A DNA stretch of 64,000 bases, taken from NCBI GenBank assembly GCA_021108035.1, contig JAIORQ010000006.1, forward strand, positions 1 to 64,000. Direction: 5' to 3'. The translations under genes and the position numbers were made by a program. A model generated the notes under the pieces. It did no database searches. It was given only the letters and a program-made list of their open reading frames with translations, and had not been told where the DNA came from. The DNA comes from Bacteroidales bacterium (GTDB lineage: Bacteria > Bacteroidota > Bacteroidia > Bacteroidales > JAADGE01). Position 1 is the first letter of the stretch. Every line of letters begins with the position of its first letter. Shown piece by piece: positions 44,174 through 57,144 of the stretch.

Positions 44174-47100
44174 TTATTCATTATCTTCTTGAGTCAAGCT
44201 TTCGTATTCTTCATTAGAACCGATAATCATTTTATCATATTTCCTCATACCTGTCCCTGCAGGTATCTTATGCCCTACTATTACATTTTCTTTCAATCCC
44301 AACAAGTAATCGGATTTTCCGGAAATAGCAGCCATATTCAATACTTTGGTTGTTTCTTGGAATGATGCTGCAGAAAGGAAACTTTTTGTTGCCAACGAAG
44401 CTTTAGTGATTCCTTGCAATACCGGCCTTGATGTAGCTTGAATGGTATCTCTTGCAACCATTAGTTTCTTATCTTTTCTTTTCAGTATTGAATTCTCATT
44501 ACTTAATTTTCTGTTTGAAATAATCTCTCCTGCTCTGTAATTTTCAGAATCACCTGTATCTTCAATTACTTTCATTCTGAAAACATTATCATTTCCATCA
44601 ATAAAATCCCATTTATCAATAATTTGTTTCTCTCTGAACAATGTATCTCCTGCATCTTCTATCTCAACTTTTTTCATCATTTGACGAACAATAACTTCAA
44701 AATGTTTATCGTTTATCTTCACACCTTGCATTCTATATACTTCTTGAACTTCATTAACAATATGTTCTTGAACTTTTGTAGCACCCATAATATCAAGGAT
44801 ATCTTTAGGTGTAACAGCTCCGTCAGATAACGGCATTCCTGCTTTCACAAAATCACCCTGTTGCACTAAAATCTGTTTTGAAAGAGAAATATAATATTTT
44901 TTACTTTCACCGGTTTTTGAAGTAATAACTACACCTTTTTTGCCTCTTTTAATCTTATCGAATGATACAATACCGTCAATTTCAGAAACAGCAGCAGGAT
45001 TTGAAGGATTTCTGGCTTCAACAAGTTCTGTAACTCGAGGCAAACCTCCGGTAATATCACCGGCTTTTCCTGAAATTCTCGGAATTTTTGCAATAATATC
45101 ACCCTGAGTTATTGAATCTCCGTTATCAACAGACAAATGAGCATCTGCAGGTATGTTATAAGACCTTAATTCTTCACCGGTTTTATCTAATACGGCAATT
45201 TCAGGATTCATACGTTTATCCTTGGTTTCAATTATTACCTTTTCAATATAATTTGTTTGCTCGTCTTTCTCAATCTTATAGGTTACACCCTCTGAAAGAT
45301 GTTTGAAATCTACTTTACCTGTAAATTCTGAAATAATTAAAGCATTATAAGGATCCCATTCACAAATTACTTGTCCTTTAGACACTTCTCCGTCTTTAAT
45401 ATGTATTCTTGCACCGTACGGAATAGAATAATTAGTCAACATAATATCAGTATTTTTATCATGTATTTTTAATTCCGTCATACGGCTTACAACTATATCA
45501 AATTTTTCACCTTTTCTGTCAGCCTCAACAGTTCTAAGTTCTTCAAATTTTGCAATACCATCATATTTTGCAACAATACAGTTTTCAGAAGCAGCACCTC
45601 CCGCAACACCACCAACGTGGAATGTACGAAGTGTCAGCTGAGTTCCGGGTTCACCTATTGATTGAGCGGCAATAACACCAACAGCTTCTCCTTTTTGAAC
45701 CATTCTTCCTGTTGATAAGTTTCTTCCGTAACATTTTGCACAAACTCCTTGTCGTGCCTCGCAAGTTAAAACTGATCTTACTTCAACTCTTTCAATTGGA
45801 GATTCTTCAATTAACTTTGCTACTTCTTCAGTAACTTCTCCACCAGCTTCAACAATTATACTGTTATCGCTCGGATGGTAAATATCATGAACAGTTGTTC
45901 GACCCAAAATTCTTTCATAAAGAGTCTCTACAACTTCATCTTTATTCATTATAGTACTTGCTGCCAAACCTCTTAATGTTCCGCAATCTTCTCCTGTTAT
46001 TACTACATCTTGAGCAACATCAACTAATCTTCTTGTTAAATAACCTGCATCGGCTGTTTTAAGTGCTGTATCTGCCAAACCTTTTCTTGCACCGTGAGTA
46101 GATATAAAATATTCCAATACAGATAATCCTTCTTTAAAGTTTGAAAGAATCGGGTTTTCAATAATTTGCCCGGTTGTTGCACCGGATTTTTGAGGTTTAG
46201 CCATAAGGCCTCTCATACCTGAAAGCTGTCTGATTTGCTCTCGTGAACCCCTTGCTCCTGAATCTAACATCATGTAAACAGAATTAAATCCTTGTTTGTC
46301 AGAACTAATCTCGTTCATAACTTGTTGGGTTAATTTTGCATTAGCATGTGTCCATATGTCAATAATCTGATTATATCTTTCATTATTAGCAATGAAACCC
46401 ATATTAAAGTTGTTCATCACTTCTTCAACTTGCTCATATCCTTCTTCGAGCAATTCAGATTTTGTTGCAGGTACGATAACATCACTCAAATTAAACGATA
46501 AACCACCTTCAAAAGCAGTTTTATAACCTAAAGCTTTAATATCATCAAGGAATTTTGCTGTTTTTGAAATCCCGCAAATTTGCAGGACATTACCAATAAT
46601 TCCTCTTAAAGATTTTTTTGTTAATAATTCATTAATATAACCTACTTCATCAGGTACAAGTTTATTAAAAATTACTCTGCCTACAGTTGTTTCAATTAAT
46701 TCATCATTTACCTTAACTTTTATTATTGCATGAAGATCAACAGCATCTTCGTTGTAAGCAATAATAACTTCTTCGGGAGAATAAAAAGACAAGCCTTCTC
46801 CTTTTACTTTATATTCATCAGAATTTCTTCTGGATTTAGTAATATAATACAATCCTAAAACCATATCTTGTGAAGGTACTGTAATAGGAGCTCCGTTTGC
46901 CGGATTAAGAATATTATGAGATGCCAACATCAACATTTGTGCTTCAATTACGGCATCATTTCCGAGAGGTAAATGTACCGCCATCTGGTCACCGTCAAAG
47001 TCAGCATTAAAAGCCGTACATACAAGCGGGTGTAATTGAATTGCTTTTCCTTCGATCAGTTTCGGTTGAAAAGCTTGAATCCCCAGCCTATGCAATGTAG

Positions 47101-48415
47101 GTGCACGGTTTAATAATACCGGATGTCCTTTTAATATATTTTCAAGAATATCCCAAACAACAGCATCTCTTCTGTCAACAATCTTTTTTGCTGATTTAAC
47201 CGTTTTTACTATACCTCTTTCTATTAATTTTCTTATGATAAAAGGTTTATATAACTCAGCAGCCATTTCTTTAGGCAAACCGCATTCGTGTAATTTAAGT
47301 TCCGGTCCTACAACAATAACAGAACGTGCAGAATAATCAACACGTTTACCCAATAGGTTTTGACGAAATCGCCCCTGCTTACCTTTAAGGCTGTCACTCA
47401 ACGATTTAAGAGGTCTGTTTGCATCTGTTTTAACAGCACTTGATTTTCTTGAATTATCAAATAATGAATCAACTGCTTCTTGAAGCATCCTTTTTTCATT
47501 TCTAAGAATCACTTCAGGTGCTTTAATCTCAATAAGTCTTTTTAATCTGTTATTTCTGATGATAACTCTTCTGTACAGATCATTTAAATCTGATGTAGCA
47601 AATCTGCCCCCGTCAAGCGGAACCAAAGGTCTCAATTCAGGAGGAATAACCGGCAAAACTTTTATAATCATCCATTCCGGTTTATTAATATTTTTAGATG
47701 CTTGAAGAGCTTGAACAACTTGAAGCCTTTTTAATGCTTGACTTTTTCTTTGTTGAGATGTTTCGTTATTTGCTCTGTCTTTTAACTCATATGATAATTC
47801 ATCAAGGTTAATCCTTTTTAATAAATCCTCTACTGCATCAGCACCCATTTTTGCTACAAATTTGTTAGGATCATCATCTTCCAACAAATGATTATCTTTA
47901 GGCAAAGTCTCAAGAATATCAATATATTCTTCTTCTGTTAAAAAATCTAAAAAATTAATACCGTCTTCCTGTTTTACACCCGGTTGAACAACAAGATACT
48001 TCTCATAATAAATAATTGAATTAAGTTTCTTTGTAGGTATTCCGAGCAAATAACCCAATTTATTCGGTAATGATCTGAAATACCACAAATGAACAACAGG
48101 AACTACCAAAGATATATGTCCTACTCTTTCTCTTCTAACCTTTTTTTCGGTTACTTCAACACCACATCTGTCACAAACGATTCCTTTATATCTGATTCTT
48201 TTGTATTTACCGCAATGACATTCGTAATCTTTTACAGGTCCGAAAATTCTTTCACAAAACAATCCGTCTCTCTCCGGCTTATACGTTCTGTAATTAATAG
48301 TTTCGGGTTTTAGAACTTCACCGCTTGAACGTTCTAATATTTCTTCGGGAGAAGATAAACTAATTACAACTTTTGAAAAATCAATAGTAGCTTTTGTTTT
48401 TTGTCTGAAAGCCAT
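44174..48415 (-). CDS. rpoC: DNA-directed RNA polymerase subunit beta'
   Basis: A 1413-residue beta' subunit, full length for Bacteroidota. The zinc site is C66-x-C68...C81-x2-C84; the catalytic [12 protein letters not shown] lies near 468-481 and binds the active-site Mg; trigger-loop and bridge-helix regions follow. It ends the rplKAJL-rpoBC cluster. The rpoB stop lies 71 bases upstream. Confidence 0.98.
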   Translation of the reverse strand: MAFRQKTKATIDFSKVVISLSSPEEILERSSGEVLKPETINYRTYKPERDGLFCERIFGPVKDYECHCGKYKRIRYKGIVCDRCGVEVTEKKVRRERVGHISLVVPVVHLWYFRSLPNKLGYLLGIPTKKLNSIIYYEKYLVVQPGVKQEDGINFLDFLTEEEYIDILETLPKDNHLLEDDDPNKFVAKMGADAVEDLLKRINLDELSYELKDRANNETSQQRKSQALKRLQVVQALQASKNINKPEWMIIKVLPVIPPELRPLVPLDGGRFATSDLNDLYRRVIIRNNRLKRLIEIKAPEVILRNEKRMLQEAVDSLFDNSRKSSAVKTDANRPLKSLSDSLKGKQGRFRQNLLGKRVDYSARSVIVVGPELKLHECGLPKEMAAELYKPFIIRKLIERGIVKTVKSAKKIVDRRDAVVWDILENILKGHPVLLNRAPTLHRLGIQAFQPKLIEGKAIQLHPLVCTAFNADFDGDQMAVHLPLGNDAVIEAQMLMLASHNILNPANGAPITVPSQDMVLGLYYITKSRRNSDEYKVKGEGLSFYSPEEVIIAYNEDAVDLHAIIKVKVNDELIETTVGRVIFNKLVPDEVGYINELLTKKSLRGIIGNVLQICGISKTAKFLDDIKALGYKTAFEGGLSFNLSDVIVPATKSELLEEGYEQVEEVMNNFNMGFIANNERYNQIIDIWTHANAKLTQQVMNEISSDKQGFNSVYMMLDSGARGSREQIRQLSGMRGLMAKPQKSGATTGQIIENPILSNFKEGLSVLEYFISTHGARKGLADTALKTADAGYLTRRLVDVAQDVVITGEDCGTLRGLAASTIMNKDEVVETLYERILGRTTVHDIYHPSDNSIIVEAGGEVTEEVAKLIEESPIERVEVRSVLTCEARQGVCAKCYGRNLSTGRMVQKGEAVGVIAAQSIGEPGTQLTLRTFHVGGVAGGAASENCIVAKYDGIAKFEELRTVEADRKGEKFDIVVSRMTELKIHDKNTDIMLTNYSIPYGARIHIKDGEVSKGQVICEWDPYNALIISEFTGKVDFKHLSEGVTYKIEKDEQTNYIEKVIIETKDKRMNPEIAVLDKTGEELRSYNIPADAHLSVDNGDSITQGDIIAKIPRISGKAGDITGGLPRVTELVEARNPSNPAAVSEIDGIVSFDKIKRGKKGVVITSKTGESKKYYISLSKQILVQQGDFVKAGMPLSDGAVTPKDILDIMGATKVQEHIVNEVQEVYRMQGVKINDKHFEVIVRQMMKKVEIEDAGDTLFREKQIIDKWDFIDGNDNVFRMKVIEDTGDSENYRAGEIISNRKLSNENSILKRKDKKLMVARDTIQATSRPVLQGITKASLATKSFLSAASFQETTKVLNMAAISGKSDYLLGLKENVIVGHKIPAGTGMRKYDKMIIGSNEEYESLTQEDNE

Positions 48416-48486
48416 ATTACTTTTATTTATATAATATTAAAAGTTCTACTTTAATACAATTCTGCAATGCTTGAATGATATAATAA

Positions 48487-51400
48487 TTATTCTAAACTAA
48501 TACGTAAGCCTAAGCCTCTTAACTCATGTAAAATGACTTTGAATGATTCAGGCACACCCGGTTTAGGCAATGTTTTACCTTTTACAATAGATTCATATGC
48601 TTTAGCTCTTCCGATAACATCATCAGATTTTACAGTCAGCATTTCTTGTAAAATATTTGCTGCCCCAAATGCTTCAAGTGCCCAAACTTCCATTTCACCA
48701 AATCTTTGTCCTCCAAATTGAGCTTTACCTCCGAGAGGTTGTTGTGTAATCAATGAATACGGTCCTATTGAACGAGCATGCATTTTATCGTCAACCATAT
48801 GTCCTAATTTCAACATATAAATAACACCGACAGTAGCCGGTTGATGGAAACGTTTTCCTGTTCCGCCGTCATATAAATATGTTTTCCCGTAACGAGTAAG
48901 GCCTGCTTTATCTGTATATTTATTTATGTCATCAATTGTAGCACCGTCAAAAATCGGTGTAAAGAACTTTACACCTAATTTTAAACCTGCCCAACCGAGA
49001 ACAGTTTCATAAATTTGTCCTAAGTTCATCCTTGAAGGTACACCAAGCGGGTTTAAAACTATATCAACAGGAGTACCGTCTTCTAAGAAAGGCATATCTT
49101 CATCTCTGACAATTCTTGCAACAATACCTTTGTTTCCGTGACGTCCCGCCATTTTATCTCCAACTTTAACCTTACGTTTCTTTGCAATATAAACCTTTGC
49201 TAATTGTACTATACCAATAGGTAATTCATCCCCGACAGTGATGCTGTATTTCTTACGTTTATAATGACTTTGAATTTTTTTATAACGAATTGAGTAGTTA
49301 TGAAGTAAACGTTCGATAAGTCTGTTTGCTTTTTGCTCAGTAGTCCAATCCGACTGATAAATTGTCATATAATCAATCTCTTTCAACTTTTTGAGAGCAA
49401 ATTTCTTTCCTTTTGCAACTATTTCAGTATCAAGAAAATCATGAACACCTTGTGATGTTTTTCCGTTTACTAATATAAATAATTTATCAATTAATTTATC
49501 TGTTAAAATTGATATTTCTCTTTCAAGTTCAAAATCAATCTTATCTAATAAAGGTTTATCTGCATTTTTCATTTTCCTGTTTTTCAAGGAACGAGAAAAC
49601 AATTTTTTATTAATAACAACACCTTTTAATGATGGAGTTGCTTTTAATGAAGCATCTTTTACATCACCGGCTTTATCGCCGAAAATTGCTCTTAAGAGTT
49701 TCTCTTCAGGTGAAGGATCAGATTCTCCTTTTGGTGTAATTTTGCCGATTAATATATCACCGGGATTAACATGAGCCCCAATTCTGATCATTCCGTTTTC
49801 ATCAAGTTGTCTTGTTGCTTCTTCGCTTACATTAGGAATATCCGGTGTTAATTCTTCCATTCCTCTTTTTGTATCTCTAACTTGCAATAAGTGCTCTTCA
49901 ACATGAATAGAAGTAAATACATCTTCCCTGACAACTCTTTGAGAAATAACAATTGCATCTTCAAAGTTATACCCTTTCCAAGGCATAAATGCAACTTTAA
50001 GATTTTTTCCGAGTGCTAATTCAGCTTTATCAGTTGAGTAACCGTCGGTCAATATTTGGTCTTTAGTAACTTTATCGCCTTTTCTGACAACAGGAAACAA
50101 GTTAACAGTAGTATTTTGATTTGTTTTTTTGAATTTCGGCAGATTATATCTTACTGTATCATCATCAAAACTAACAAATTTTTCATCTTCTGATCTCGAA
50201 TATCTTATAACAATTTCGTTAGCATCAACATACTCAACCACTCCTTCACCTTCAGCAAATATTTGATTTCGACCGTCTCGAACTACCATTGGTTCAATAC
50301 CTGTACCCACAATAGGAGAATCACAAGTAATTAATGGTACTGCTTGTCGCATCATGTTTGAACCCATTAAAGCCCTGTTCGCATCATTATGTTCTAAAAA
50401 TGGAATTAATGAAGCTGCAATGGATGCAATTTGATTTGGAGCAACGTCCATGTAATCAAGCTTTTCCTTCTCAATATTCGGAAAATCACCATGTGATCTG
50501 GCTTTTATCCTTTCTGACTGCAATTCACCCTTTTCATCATAGTTTGAATTTGCTTGACCGATGATTTTATTATCTTCTTCTTCAGCACTTAAATAGACAA
50601 CACCTTTACTACTAATATCAACTTTTCCGGAAACAACTTTTCTGTAAGGAGTTTCAATAAACCCGAGAACATTAATTTTTGCATATACACAAAGAGACGA
50701 AATCAAACCGATATTCGGTCCTTCCGGTGTTTCAATCGGGCATAATCTTCCGTAATGTGTATAGTGAACATCTCTTACCTCAAATCCGGCTCTTTCTCTT
50801 GATAAACCACCCGGTCCAAGTGCAGACATTCTTCTTTTATGAGTCATCTCTGCTAATGGATTTGTTTGATCCATAAATTGAGATAACTGATTTGTTCCGA
50901 AGAATGAATTAATAACAGATGATAAGGTCTTAGCATTTATCAAATCAATCGGTGTAAAAACCTCATTATCTCTTACATTCATTCTTTCCCTGATTGTTCT
51001 TGCCATTCTGGCCAAGCCAACACCAAATTGATTTGCCAATTGTTCTCCTACAGTTCTAACCCTTCTGTTACTTAGATGGTCAATATCATCAACATCAATC
51101 TTAGAATTAATCAATTCAATAAGATACTTAATAATTGCAATGATATCTTCTTTAGTTAAAACCCTTGTTTCTTGCGGTATATCAAGATTTAATTTTTTAT
51201 TCATTTTATACCGCCCTACATCTCCGAGATCATATCTTTTATCAGAAAAGAATAAATTCTCAATAACATCTCTTGCAGTGGATTCATCCGGAGGTTCAGC
51301 ACTTCTTAATTGCCTGTAGATATATAAGACAGCTTCTTTTTCAGAGTTACAAGGATCTTTTTGAAGTGTACTGTAAATTAATGCATAATCAATGGGGCTT

Positions 51401-52293
51401 TTTGTTTCTCTGTGTAACAAAATAGTTTTTGTCCCTGAATCAAAAATTTCATTAACATGACTTTCTTCAATAATAGTTTCCCTGTCAATAATAACTTCAT
51501 TTCTTTCAATAGATACAACCTCACCTGTATCTTCATCTACAAAATCTTCAATCCATGACTTTAAAACCCTTGCAGCTAATTTCTTACCGACTGATTCTTT
51601 TAAAGAAGCTTTCGTAACTTTAATTTCATCAGCGAGATCAAAAATCTCAAGAATTTCTTTATCACTTTCATAGCCGATAGCTCTTAAAAGTGTAGTTACC
51701 GGCAGCTTCTTTTTTCTGTCGATATATGCAAACATGACATTATTAATATCTGTTGCAAATTCAATCCAAGAACCTTTAAAAGGTATAATTCGAGCTGAAT
51801 ATAATTTACTTCCGTTTGCATGAATGCTTTGACTGAAAAAGACACCGGGAGACCTGTGAAGTTGAGAAACTACAGCCCTTTCCGCACCATTAATAATAAA
51901 TGTTCCTTTGGGTGTCATATAAGGAACTTGGTCAAGATAAACATCTTGTATTACAGTATCAAAATCTTCATGTTCCGGATCGGTACAATAAAGTTTTAAT
52001 TTAGCTCTAAAAGGCAAGCTGTATGAAAGACCTCTTTCAAGACATTCATCTGTTGTATATCTTGGAGGATCTAAACTATAATCAAGAAATTCCAGAACAA
52101 AATTATTCCTTGTATCAGTAATAGGAAAATTATCTTCAAAAACGTTATATAAACCTTCCTTTTTCCTTTCTTTATGAGTTGAATTTAATTGAAAAAATTC
52201 CTGAAATGATTTTAGCTGAACTTCTAAAAAATCAGGATATTCAAGGGTTTTGCCGGTTGAAGCAAAATTTATTCTTTCTGTTGGAGATGTCAT
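48487..52293 (-). CDS. rpoB: DNA-directed RNA polymerase subunit beta
   Basis: A 1268-residue beta subunit. The rifampicin region ([20 protein letters not shown], then [11 protein letters not shown]) has the sensitive-type residues by inspection. The C-terminal clamp has [20 protein letters not shown]. It starts 95 bases after rplL, with an intervening terminator-like hairpin that may set its level relative to the ribosomal proteins. Confidence 0.98.
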   Translation of the reverse strand: MTSPTERINFASTGKTLEYPDFLEVQLKSFQEFFQLNSTHKERKKEGLYNVFEDNFPITDTRNNFVLEFLDYSLDPPRYTTDECLERGLSYSLPFRAKLKLYCTDPEHEDFDTVIQDVYLDQVPYMTPKGTFIINGAERAVVSQLHRSPGVFFSQSIHANGSKLYSARIIPFKGSWIEFATDINNVMFAYIDRKKKLPVTTLLRAIGYESDKEILEIFDLADEIKVTKASLKESVGKKLAARVLKSWIEDFVDEDTGEVVSIERNEVIIDRETIIEESHVNEIFDSGTKTILLHRETKSPIDYALIYSTLQKDPCNSEKEAVLYIYRQLRSAEPPDESTARDVIENLFFSDKRYDLGDVGRYKMNKKLNLDIPQETRVLTKEDIIAIIKYLIELINSKIDVDDIDHLSNRRVRTVGEQLANQFGVGLARMARTIRERMNVRDNEVFTPIDLINAKTLSSVINSFFGTNQLSQFMDQTNPLAEMTHKRRMSALGPGGLSRERAGFEVRDVHYTHYGRLCPIETPEGPNIGLISSLCVYAKINVLGFIETPYRKVVSGKVDISSKGVVYLSAEEEDNKIIGQANSNYDEKGELQSERIKARSHGDFPNIEKEKLDYMDVAPNQIASIAASLIPFLEHNDANRALMGSNMMRQAVPLITCDSPIVGTGIEPMVVRDGRNQIFAEGEGVVEYVDANEIVIRYSRSEDEKFVSFDDDTVRYNLPKFKKTNQNTTVNLFPVVRKGDKVTKDQILTDGYSTDKAELALGKNLKVAFMPWKGYNFEDAIVISQRVVREDVFTSIHVEEHLLQVRDTKRGMEELTPDIPNVSEEATRQLDENGMIRIGAHVNPGDILIGKITPKGESDPSPEEKLLRAIFGDKAGDVKDASLKATPSLKGVVINKKLFSRSLKNRKMKNADKPLLDKIDFELEREISILTDKLIDKLFILVNGKTSQGVHDFLDTEIVAKGKKFALKKLKEIDYMTIYQSDWTTEQKANRLIERLLHNYSIRYKKIQSHYKRKKYSITVGDELPIGIVQLAKVYIAKKRKVKVGDKMAGRHGNKGIVARIVRDEDMPFLEDGTPVDIVLNPLGVPSRMNLGQIYETVLGWAGLKLGVKFFTPIFDGATIDDINKYTDKAGLTRYGKTYLYDGGTGKRFHQPATVGVIYMLKLGHMVDDKMHARSIGPYSLITQQPLGGKAQFGGQRFGEMEVWALEAFGAANILQEMLTVKSDDVIGRAKAYESIVKGKTLPKPGVPESFKVILHELRGLGLRISLE

Positions 52294-52329
52294 CGGCTTA
52301 AAGATTAAATAATTGTTTGTTAATTACAA

Positions 52330-52367
52330 TAAAAGGTTTAGAGTTAAAAACCTTCAACTCTAAACCC
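52330..52367 (-). terminator. attenuator-like hairpin between rplL and rpoB
   Basis: On the minus strand GGTTTAGAGTT pairs perfectly with AACTCTAAACC (11 bp, 10-base loop) and is followed by TTTTATTG. This is the form of an intrinsic terminator placed between two essential genes, so partial termination is expected. The rplL-rpoB gap in E. coli also contains an attenuator. Confidence 0.7.
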
Positions 52368-52388
52368 TGCTTGACCGAAATTTATTTA

Positions 52389-52766
52389 TTATTTCAGTTC
52401 TACTTCAGCTCCTTCTCCTTCCAATTCAGTTTTTAAAGCTTCAGCTTCTTCTTTAGATACACCTTCTTTAATAGCAGAAGGAGCACTGTCAACAATTTCT
52501 TTTGCTTCTTTTAAGCCGAGGCTTGTTAATTCTTTAACTTTTTTAACAACTTTTAATTTAGCAGGTCCTGCTGATTTTAAGATTACATCAAATTCAGTTT
52601 TTTCTTCTTCACTACCACCATCACCGGCAGCACCGGCAACAGCTACAGCTACAGGAGCAGCTGCAGGTTCAATTCCATATTCATCTTTAAGAATATCTGC
52701 TAATTCTTTAACTTCTTTTACAGTTAAATTAACTAATTGCTCTGCAAAATCTTTAATATTTGCCAT
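52389..52766 (-). CDS. rplL: 50S ribosomal protein L7/L12
   Basis: A 125-residue L7/L12. The N-terminal dimerisation helix is followed by the Ala/Val/Gly-rich hinge ([19 protein letters not shown]) and the C-terminal domain with [19 protein letters not shown], which recruits translation factors. 34 bases downstream of rplJ. Confidence 0.97.
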   Translation of the reverse strand: MANIKDFAEQLVNLTVKEVKELADILKDEYGIEPAAAPVAVAVAGAAGDGGSEEEKTEFDVILKSAGPAKLKVVKKVKELTSLGLKEAKEIVDSAPSAIKEGVSKEEAEALKTELEGEGAEVELK

Positions 52767-52800
52767 TTTATTAAATTTTAAACTGTTTTATTTACTTTAA

Positions 52801-53325
52801 TTATTTTTTTTCTTCAAGAGTTTTTAATACTCCCGTAAGAGTATTACCTCCTGATTGTAATGCTGAAAGCACATTTACGACAGGTGCTTGTAATAAGCTT
52901 ATTACATCTGCTATTAACTCATTTTTAGATTTAATTGAAGCCAAAGTATCTACTTGATCATTACCAATATAAATATCTTCTTCTACAAATGCACCCTTTA
53001 AAAGGGGTTTCTCAAGATTATTTTTCTCCCTGAAATCTTTTATAAGTTTAGCAGGTATATTTCCAACTTCTGTAAACATAACAGAAGTTGTTCCTGTCAG
53101 TGCTTCAAACAATTCTGATAAGTCTTTATCAGACTTTTCAATCGCTTTTTTTAATAAGGTATTTTTAGCAACAACTAACTCGACCTCATTTTTAAAACAT
53201 TGTCTTCTCAATTCTACAGTATCGCCGGCATTTAAACCTAATGTATCTGTAATATAAATATGAGATGAGCTGTTAATTTGATCAGCTAATTTGTCGATTA
53301 CCTGATTTTTTTCTTCACGTGTCAT
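52801..53325 (-). CDS. rplJ: 50S ribosomal protein L10
   Basis: A 174-residue L10 that anchors L7/L12 dimers to 23S rRNA. The N-terminal MTREEKNQVIDKLADQI and the AKNTLLKKAI region are family typical. Only 24 bases separate it from rplA, which leaves little space for a classical L10 leader. Confidence 0.95.
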   Translation of the reverse strand: MTREEKNQVIDKLADQINSSSHIYITDTLGLNAGDTVELRRQCFKNEVELVVAKNTLLKKAIEKSDKDLSELFEALTGTTSVMFTEVGNIPAKLIKDFREKNNLEKPLLKGAFVEEDIYIGNDQVDTLASIKSKNELIADVISLLQAPVVNVLSALQSGGNTLTGVLKTLEEKK

Positions 53326-53349
53326 AATCAGATTATTTGAAAATAATTT

Positions 53350-54051
53350 TTACTTATCATCAGTAAATGATTTTTCATCTACTCTGATACTCGGACTCAT
53401 TGTACCGGACATATAGATAGTTTCCATATATCCTCCTTTAGCCGATGCCGGACGTAATTTTAAAATAGTTTTTAAGAATTCTTTTGCATTATCTGCAATT
53501 TGCGAAGCATCAAAAGAAACTTTTCCGACAGACGAATGAATAATTCCATATTTATCTACTTTAAAGTCTATTTTACCTTGCTTCAATTCTTTAACCGTTT
53601 TTTCGATATCCATAGTAACTGTTCCTATCTTTGGGTTAGGCATAAGTCCTCTGGGACCTAATATACGTCCTAAAGGTCCTACTTTGCCCATAACAGAAGG
53701 CGTAGCTACTATAACATCAATATCCGTCCAACCGCCTTTTATCTTGTCGACATATTCATCTAATCCTACAAAATCAGCACCTCCTGATTTTGCTTCTTCT
53801 TCTTTGTCAGGTGTACACAGAACCAATACTTTTACATCTTTCCCGGTACCGTGAGGAAGAGAAACTGTTCCTCTTACCATTTGGTCGGCTTTTCTTGGAT
53901 CAACACCTAATTTTACATTAATATCAACAGATGAATCAAATTTAGTATAAGAAATTTCTTTTACTAAAGCTGCAGCTTCGGTCAATGAGTACTTTTTACC
54001 TTTTTCAACTTTTTCTAAAGCTGACTTTGCATTTTTTGTAATTCTTGCCAT
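53350..54051 (-). CDS. rplA: 50S ribosomal protein L1
   Basis: A 233-residue L1 with the domain II signature [19 protein letters not shown]. It binds 23S rRNA at the L1 stalk and in other bacteria represses its own rplKA mRNA. 27 bases downstream of rplK. Confidence 0.97.
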   Translation of the reverse strand: MARITKNAKSALEKVEKGKKYSLTEAAALVKEISYTKFDSSVDINVKLGVDPRKADQMVRGTVSLPHGTGKDVKVLVLCTPDKEEEAKSGGADFVGLDEYVDKIKGGWTDIDVIVATPSVMGKVGPLGRILGPRGLMPNPKIGTVTMDIEKTVKELKQGKIDFKVDKYGIIHSSVGKVSFDASQIADNAKEFLKTILKLRPASAKGGYMETIYMSGTMSPSIRVDEKSFTDDK

Positions 54052-54078
54052 TTGTTTGGATGATTTAATAATTCATCT

Positions 54079-54516
54079 TTAACCGGGGAATTCACCTTTT
54101 ACGATAATTCCCATACTTCTCGCTGTTCCTGCAATCATTTTCATTGCTGATTCAACTTTAAAGGCATTTAAATCTGCCATTTTATCCTCAGCAATTTTTT
54201 TGACTTGATCCCAAGTTACAGAAGCTACTTTATCTCTGTTAGGTTCACCTGAACCCGACTTGATTTTAGCAGCTTGCAATAATTGGACAGCAGCCGGAGA
54301 AGTTTTTGTTACAAATTCAAAAGACTTGTCTTTGTAAACCGAAATCTCAACAGGTATCACTTGTCCTGCTTTATCTTGTGTACGGGCATTAAACTGCTTA
54401 CAGAATTCCATAATGTTAACGCCTGCTGCACCAAGAGCCGGACCTACCGGTGGAGACGGGTTTGCAGCACCGCCCCTGATTTGTAACTTAACAACTTTTG
54501 TTACTTCTTTAGCCAT
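54079..54516 (-). CDS. rplK: 50S ribosomal protein L11
   Basis: A 145-residue L11 with the N-terminal [20 protein letters not shown] and C-terminal GTARSMGI. It sits at the GTPase centre and is needed for RelA-type signalling. 58 bases downstream of nusG. Confidence 0.97.
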   Translation of the reverse strand: MAKEVTKVVKLQIRGGAANPSPPVGPALGAAGVNIMEFCKQFNARTQDKAGQVIPVEISVYKDKSFEFVTKTSPAAVQLLQAAKIKSGSGEPNRDKVASVTWDQVKKIAEDKMADLNAFKVESAMKMIAGTARSMGIIVKGEFPG

Positions 54517-54574
54517 TTTCTTTCTTTTTGAAAGTGTTTAAAACGTGGAAGCATTTATAAAATAAACGTAACAG

Positions 54575-55132
54575 CTATCCTTTTTCAACTTGCATAAAAC
54601 TTAATTCAAGAGGAGTTTTTCGTCCGAAAATCTTAACCATAACTTTAAGCTTTTTCTTTTCTTCGTTTACCTCTTCAATAACTCCTGTAAAACCGTTAAA
54701 GGGTCCGTCAGTAACTTTAACATTTTCTCCGACAAAATAAGGAATAGATATTGATTCTTGACTTTCTGTCAATTCATCAACTTTACCTAACATCCTGTTA
54801 ACTTCGCTTGGTCTTAAAGGAACCGGATCACCTCCTTTTGTTTCGCTTAAAAAACTAATAACATTCGGAACACCTTTAAGAATATGTGGTATCTCACCTA
54901 CCAATATTGCCTCAACAAAAACATATCCGGGAAAATAGTTTCTTTCTCTACTAATCTTCTTCCCGTTTCTTACTTGATATACTTTTTCTGTTGGTATGAC
55001 AACCTGAATTATAAAATCTTCAAGTTTTAATCGAGCAATTTCACTTTCAATATAGGTTTTTACTTTTTTCTCTTTACCTCCTATTGCTCTCAGAACATAC
55101 CATTGTGCCTTATTATTTATAGTTTCACTCAT
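54575..55132 (-). CDS. nusG: transcription termination/antitermination protein NusG
   Basis: A 185-residue NusG. The NGN domain opens [28 protein letters not shown] is characteristic; the C-terminal KOW domain has [17 protein letters not shown]. Starts 6 bases after secE. Confidence 0.95.
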   Translation of the reverse strand: MSETINNKAQWYVLRAIGGKEKKVKTYIESEIARLKLEDFIIQVVIPTEKVYQVRNGKKISRERNYFPGYVFVEAILVGEIPHILKGVPNVISFLSETKGGDPVPLRPSEVNRMLGKVDELTESQESISIPYFVGENVKVTDGPFNGFTGVIEEVNEEKKKLKVMVKIFGRKTPLELSFMQVEKG

Positions 55133-55138
55133 ATCTTT

Positions 55139-55327
55139 CTATACAAACTTATATATATTTTCCATTAAGAAACTGAAAAAGATATCCATCAGATATATCA
55201 TCATTGCAATAATAAATGATGCTATCATTACAACAATTGCACTATTCTGCAATTCTGACCAAGCGGGCCAAGTTACTTTGTTTACGAGTTCATTATATGA
55301 CTCCTTTACATAACCTTTAATTTTCAT
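55139..55327 (-). CDS. secE: preprotein translocase subunit SecE
   Basis: A 62-residue SecE with the conserved amphipathic stretch YVKESYNELVNKVTWPAWSE followed by a single membrane segment. It is the short one-segment form. It sits between tRNA-Trp and nusG, the standard place. Confidence 0.95.
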   Translation of the reverse strand: MKIKGYVKESYNELVNKVTWPAWSELQNSAIVVMIASFIIAMMIYLMDIFFSFLMENIYKFV

Positions 55328-55341
55328 AACTGAAATTTAAG

Positions 55342-55414
55342 CACGGGAGGAGAGACTCGAACTCCCGGCACTCGGTTTTGGAGACCGATGCTCTACCAAC
55401 TGAGCTACTCCCGT
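55342..55414 (-). tRNA. tRNA-Trp (CCA)
   Basis: 73 bases. Acceptor ACGGGAG...CTCCCGT with discriminator G, D loop AGCTCAGTTGGTAGAGC, anticodon loop CTCCAAA (anticodon CCA), T loop GTTCGAGTC. CCA end not encoded. It lies between tuf and secE. Confidence 0.95.
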
Positions 55415-55425
55415 TTGTTATACAA

Positions 55426-55460
55426 ATTAATTCGGCAGTCTGAAAAACTGCCGAATTAAT
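55426..55460 (-). terminator. hairpin after tuf
   Basis: ATTAATTCGGCAGT pairs perfectly with ACTGCCGAATTAAT (14 bp, 7-base loop) between tuf and tRNA-Trp. The T tract after it on the minus strand is weak (TTTGTATAAC), so it may be a processing site or partial terminator that separates tuf from the secE-nusG operon. Confidence 0.6.
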
Positions 55461-55478
55461 ATTAAATCTAATCAGCAA

Positions 55479-56666
55479 TTATTTAACTACCTCAACTACT
55501 TGACCGGCACCAACTGTCCTACCGCCTTCGCGAATAGCAAAAGTTAAACCTTTATCAAGAGCAACAGGATATATCAAACTTACTTCAATAGTTACATTAT
55601 CACCGGGCATTACCATTTCTGTTCCTTCCGGCAACATAATTTCACCTGTTACATCCAGAGTTCTTAAATAAAATTGAGGTCTGTAGTTATTATGGAACGG
55701 TGTATGACGTCCGCCTTCTTCTTTTTTCAATACATAAACCTCAGCTTTAAATTTTGTATGAGGCTCAACTGAGTTTGGTTTACAGATAACCATTCCTCTT
55801 GAAATTTCTTCTTTCTTAACACCTCTAAGAAGTAAACCGACATTATCACCTGCTTGACCGTCATCAAGAATTTTACGGAACATTTCAACACCTGTTACAA
55901 CGGATTTCATTTTTTCAGCACCAAGACCGATAATTTGAACTTCATCTCCTGTGTGAATAAGACCGGCTTCAATTCTTCCGGTTGCAACTGTACCTCTACC
56001 TGTAATTGAGAATACATCTTCAACAGGCATTAAGAAGTCTTTATCTACATCTCTGGGAGGAAGCGGAATCCATGTATCAACAGCATCCATAAGCTCCATT
56101 ACTTTATCTTCCCACTTTTCTTCACCATTTAATGCTCCAAGTGCAGAACCAAGAATAACAGGCGTATTATCACCGTCATATTTATAGAATTCAAGAAGCT
56201 CTCTCATTTCCATTTCAACTAACTCAAGAAGTTCGTCATCGTCAACCATATCAATTTTATTGATAAATACAACGAGTTGAGGAACATTAACTTGACGAGC
56301 TAAAAGTATATGTTCGCGAGTTTGAGGCATAGGACCGTCAGTACCTGCAACAACGATAATTGCACCGTCCATTTGAGCAGCACCTGTTACCATATTCTTA
56401 ACATAGTCAGCATGTCCCGGACAGTCAACGTGTGCATAATGTCTTTTATCAGTTTCATATTCTACATGAGCAGTATTAATTGTAATACCTCTTTCTTTTT
56501 CTTCAGGAGCATTATCAATTGAATCAAAATCTTTGATTTCACATAACCCTTTTTTACTGAGTACCATAGTAATAGCAGCAGTTAAAGTAGTTTTTCCGTG
56601 GTCAACGTGACCAATTGTACCAATATTTACGTGTGGTTTCGTCCTGTCAAATTTTTCTTTAGCCAT
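55479..56666 (-). CDS. tuf: elongation factor Tu
   Basis: A 395-residue EF-Tu with GHVDHGKTT at 19-27, [12 protein letters not shown], and NKIDMVDD for guanine recognition. It delivers aminoacyl-tRNA to the ribosome. Flanked by tRNA genes on both sides. Confidence 0.99.
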   Translation of the reverse strand: MAKEKFDRTKPHVNIGTIGHVDHGKTTLTAAITMVLSKKGLCEIKDFDSIDNAPEEKERGITINTAHVEYETDKRHYAHVDCPGHADYVKNMVTGAAQMDGAIIVVAGTDGPMPQTREHILLARQVNVPQLVVFINKIDMVDDDELLELVEMEMRELLEFYKYDGDNTPVILGSALGALNGEEKWEDKVMELMDAVDTWIPLPPRDVDKDFLMPVEDVFSITGRGTVATGRIEAGLIHTGDEVQIIGLGAEKMKSVVTGVEMFRKILDDGQAGDNVGLLLRGVKKEEISRGMVICKPNSVEPHTKFKAEVYVLKKEEGGRHTPFHNNYRPQFYLRTLDVTGEIMLPEGTEMVMPGDNVTIEVSLIYPVALDKGLTFAIREGGRTVGAGQVVEVVK

Positions 56667-56719
56667 GATTAAATTATTTTAATATAAAGTGAATGAAAAA
56701 ATTCTTTCACAAAAAAATG

Positions 56720-56791
56720 AGCCGATGATGAGAATTGAACTCATGACCTCTTCCTTACCAAGGAAACGCTCTACCCCTGAGCTACATCGGC
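56720..56791 (-). tRNA. tRNA-Thr (GGT)
   Basis: 72 bases. Acceptor GCCGATG...CATCGGC with discriminator T, anticodon loop TTGGTAA (anticodon GGT), T loop GTTCAATTC. CCA not encoded. Directly upstream of tuf. Confidence 0.95.
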
Positions 56792-56802
56792 TTTCAAAAA
56801 AG

Positions 56803-56875
56803 AGCGGAAGACGAGGCTCGAACCCGCGACCTGCAGCTTGGAAGGCTGCCGCTCTACCAACTGAGCTACTCCCGC
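56803..56875 (-). tRNA. tRNA-Gly (TCC)
   Basis: 73 bases. Acceptor GCGGGAG...CTTCCGC with discriminator T (one G-T pair), anticodon loop CTTCCAA (anticodon TCC), T loop GTTCGAGCC. 11 bases from tRNA-Thr (GGT). Confidence 0.95.
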
Positions 56876-56901
56876 TTTTTTAAAATCTCTTTTTTGATTT
56901 G

Positions 56902-56983
56902 TGGGGGGAGGAGGATTCGAACCTCCGAAGGCTATGCCAACAGATTTACAGTCTGCCCCGTTTGACCGCTCCGGAATCCCCCC
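56902..56983 (-). tRNA. tRNA-Tyr (GTA)
   Basis: 82 bases, class II with a long variable arm (GGCATAGCC). Acceptor GGGGGGA...TCCCCCC with discriminator A, anticodon loop CTGTAAA (anticodon GTA), T loop GTTCGAATC. Confidence 0.95.
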
Positions 56984-56999
56984 TATTATCAAAAAAAAG

Positions 57000-57073
57000 A
57001 GCCGATAGACGGATTCGAACCGCCGACCGGCTGATTACAAATCAGCTGCTCTGGCCAACTGAGCTATATCGGC
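57000..57073 (-). tRNA. tRNA-Thr (TGT)
   Basis: 74 bases. Acceptor GCCGATA...TATCGGC with discriminator T, anticodon loop TTTGTAA (anticodon TGT), T loop GTTCGAATC. It is the first gene of the tRNA-tuf transcript, below the promoter at 57145-57175. Confidence 0.95.
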
Positions 57074-57144
57074 AACACTTAATTTAGAGATAAACTATTT
57101 CCTTAAAGAACTATCATGATTTTTACGTCTCAAAAATCGGGTTG

